This document shows, one piece after another, positions 4,585 to 6,480 of a DNA stretch of 6,480 bases (position 1 is the stretch's first letter; each line of letters opens with the position of its first letter). Under the pieces are notes generated by a model that searched no databases, was not told the origin of the DNA, and saw only the letters and a program-made list of their open reading frames with translations. The position numbers were made by a program, and so were the translations under genes. Source of the DNA: Rhodobiaceae bacterium UBA6963 (GTDB lineage Bacteria; Pseudomonadota; Alphaproteobacteria; RS24); the NCBI GenBank assembly GCA_002450335.1, contig DJZB01000041.1, positions 1-6,480 of the forward strand, in the 5' to 3' direction.

Positions 4585-6480
4585 ATGATGCGTCAATTTG
4601 AGCTTGTTGATAAAGTCTCAGGCTATCTCAGTAATCTTGATGAAAACCTTCTTAATCAAGCCTATGTGTTCACCGTAAAAAAACACGGTGACCAGAAACG
4701 CGCGTCCGGTGATCCCTATTTTTCTCATCCAGTCGAAGTGGCGGGTATCCTAACAGAATTAAAGCTCGACGAGCCAACCATTGTCACAGGTCTGCTCCAT
4801 GATACGCTGGAAGATACGGATGCAACTTATGAAGAGTTGCAGAGGCTTTTTGGTGAAGAAGTTGCCCAACTTGTTGATGGCGTCACCAAACTTTCTAAGC
4901 TTGAGCTTACAGCTGACCAAAATAAACAGGCAGAAAATTTCCGTAAGCTATTGGTGGCGACAGCAAATGATATTCGCGTCCTGATTGTCAAGTTGGCAGA
5001 CCGACTGCATAATATGAGAACATTGCATTATATTCAGGATCCAAAACGTAAACAGCGTATCGCACAAGAGACACTCGAGATTTACGCGCCGCTTGCCGGG
5101 CGTATGGGTATCCAATCTTTTCGTGAAGAACTCGAAGATCTCTCGTTTAAAATGCTGAAACCGCAAGGTTACAGTTTGATTTCTGATAAGCTTGTCGCTC
5201 TTAAAGCCGAGCGTAGCGATATGCTGGACAGTATCGCTTATGATTTAAAAAACTTGCTTACCGAGGAAGGGGTCGAGGCGGCTGTGGAGGGCCGTGAAAA
5301 AAGCCCGTTTTCTATTTGGCGAAAAATGGAAAATAAATCTATTTCTCTTGAACAACTTTCAGATATTTTTGGCTTCCGTGTTATTGTTAATGGTGAAGTT
5401 GATTGTTATCGAGCGCTCGGTGCCGTTCATAGGAAATGGCAATTTGTTCCGGGACGCTTTAAAGACTACATCTCGGTTCCTAAAACAAATAATTATCGTT
5501 CGCTTCACACCACGATAATCGGCCCGAACCGTCAGCGTGTTGAAATTCAAATCCGTACGTCCGAGATGCATACGATTGCGCAAAACGGTGTCGCTGCCCA
5601 TTGGCTTTACAAGGACAGCGACGATGAAAGAAGAAAAGTTTTTGAGGACATTAAACCTTTTAAGTGGCTTCAGGAGCTTGTCGACCAGCTAAAAATCGCA
5701 AATACAGCCGAGGAATTTCTCGAAGATACCAAAATGGAACTTTTCCATGATCAGGTTTTCTGTTTCACCCCCAAGGGTAGAATTATCGCCCTGCCAAAAG
5801 GGGCAACACCGCTTGATTTTGCCTATGCGGTTCACACCGAAGTTGGTAACAGCTGTGCGGGCGCACGGGTGAACGGGAATATCACCCCCATTAGAACTGT
5901 CTTGCGCAATGGCGATGAGGTGGAAATTATTCGTGCCGAAGGGCAGTTACCTTCAGCAAATTGGGAAAGCATTGTGGTGACCGGCAAAGCGCGCGCGGCT
6001 ATACGTCATCATCTCCGCGAGAATGAACATCTGGCACATATCAGAACCGGGCGCGAAATCATTGCGAGTGTGTTTCAAGCTGAAAAGAAAAGTAATGATG
6101 ATAACCACCTTGAACGCGCATTAGTGCCATTAGATTGTGAAACCCTCGATGACCTTTATGCAATGGTTGGTGGAGGTGAGGTTTCAGGTACTGAGGTTTT
6201 CAGGAAAGTATATCCGGACCAAAAATCACCTGGAATGCTCGTAACAGCGTTAAATGCCATTACGTCGAAAGTGGGGAGTGATGGAAAGAAAAACGCTCCA
6301 GTTATTGGCGGCGACTCCTTCTCAGCCATAAAATTTGCGCCTGATACTTTCCCCCTTCCCGGTGATCGTATTGTTGGCATTATGACGCCCGGTGAAGGGG
6401 TGATGGTTTATCCAATCTCCTCACCTTTGCTTCAAGATTATGAGGCTGAACTGGATAGATGGTTGCCGTTAAAGTGGGAT
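4585..6480 (+). CDS. rsh: bifunctional (p)ppGpp synthetase/hydrolase, RelA/SpoT homologue, 3' end beyond the window
   Basis: Makes (p)ppGpp from ATP and GTP/GDP and degrades it, setting the stringent response. The frame is open for all 632 codons from ATG 4585 (a second ATG follows at 4588). The hydrolase HD domain is intact: H48 (YFSHPVEVA), H72-D73 (LLHDTLEDT), D139 (ADRLHNMRT). The synthetase domain has GREKSPFSIWRKM (236-248), SDIFGFRV (259-266, D260), GRFKDYISVPKTNNYRSLHTT (290-310, with Y304 and the RXKD form of bifunctional enzymes) and catalytic E320 in EIQIRTSEMH. A TGS domain follows (about 388-450), then the helical region and the zinc-finger/RIS region (about 575-632). There the usual CC, H and C zinc ligands are replaced by D587-T588, Y609 and S613, while PLPGDRIVGI and RWLPLKWD remain. 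About 100 residues, including the ACT domain, should lie to the right. Confidence 0.96.
   Translation, partial: MMRQFELVDKVSGYLSNLDENLLNQAYVFTVKKHGDQKRASGDPYFSHPVEVAGILTELKLDEPTIVTGLLHDTLEDTDATYEELQRLFGEEVAQLVDGVTKLSKLELTADQNKQAENFRKLLVATANDIRVLIVKLADRLHNMRTLHYIQDPKRKQRIAQETLEIYAPLAGRMGIQSFREELEDLSFKMLKPQGYSLISDKLVALKAERSDMLDSIAYDLKNLLTEEGVEAAVEGREKSPFSIWRKMENKSISLEQLSDIFGFRVIVNGEVDCYRALGAVHRKWQFVPGRFKDYISVPKTNNYRSLHTTIIGPNRQRVEIQIRTSEMHTIAQNGVAAHWLYKDSDDERRKVFEDIKPFKWLQELVDQLKIANTAEEFLEDTKMELFHDQVFCFTPKGRIIALPKGATPLDFAYAVHTEVGNSCAGARVNGNITPIRTVLRNGDEVEIIRAEGQLPSANWESIVVTGKARAAIRHHLRENEHLAHIRTGREIIASVFQAEKKSNDDNHLERALVPLDCETLDDLYAMVGGGEVSGTEVFRKVYPDQKSPGMLVTALNAITSKVGSDGKKNAPVIGGDSFSAIKFAPDTFPLPGDRIVGIMTPGEGVMVYPISSPLLQDYEAELDRWLPLKWD

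Noticed and set aside
5359..5601. Minus-strand 80-residue open frame inside rsh
   Set aside because: It lies opposite the conserved synthetase domain, and no family was recognised.

Overview
This window is a compact stretch of ordinary chromosome, most likely from an alphaproteobacterium of moderate GC content. The evidence is an ELM1-family (DUF1022) gene, an omega subunit with a long acidic tail, one long RelA/SpoT homologue directly after rpoZ, and an iron-sulfur family 5 uracil-DNA glycosylase. A marine, SAR116-like lineage would fit the base composition and gene order, but that is a guess. No mobile element, CRISPR array or phage gene was seen.

Layout: a tRNA-Ser(GCU) gene on the minus strand is cut by the left edge, with its promoter at 91-119. 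Transcribed away from it, and probably together, are dapA (lysine/diaminopimelate synthesis), smpB (trans-translation) and an ELM1/GtrOC1-like putative glycosyltransferase, with a dapA promoter candidate at 195-223. A minus-strand uracil-DNA glycosylase converges on the ELM1 gene with only 11 bases between their ends. It diverges from folK (folate synthesis), which has a good promoter at 3369-3396. After a 143-base gap containing a perfect AT-rich inverted repeat come rpoZ (RNA polymerase omega) and rsh (ppGpp synthetase/hydrolase). The rsh gene runs off the right edge after 632 codons.

Most genes are housekeeping. The functional theme on the right is the stringent response: rsh makes and degrades (p)ppGpp, and omega, encoded just upstream, carries the N-terminal MAR segment that forms ppGpp site 1 on RNA polymerase in proteobacteria. 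Two points stand out. First, the zinc-finger (RIS/CC) domain of Rsh has lost all four expected zinc ligands although both catalytic domains look intact. Second, the Shine-Dalgarno sequence of rsh lies in one arm of an 8-bp hairpin starting three bases after the rpoZ stop codon, which suggests translational coupling. No wholly new system was found.
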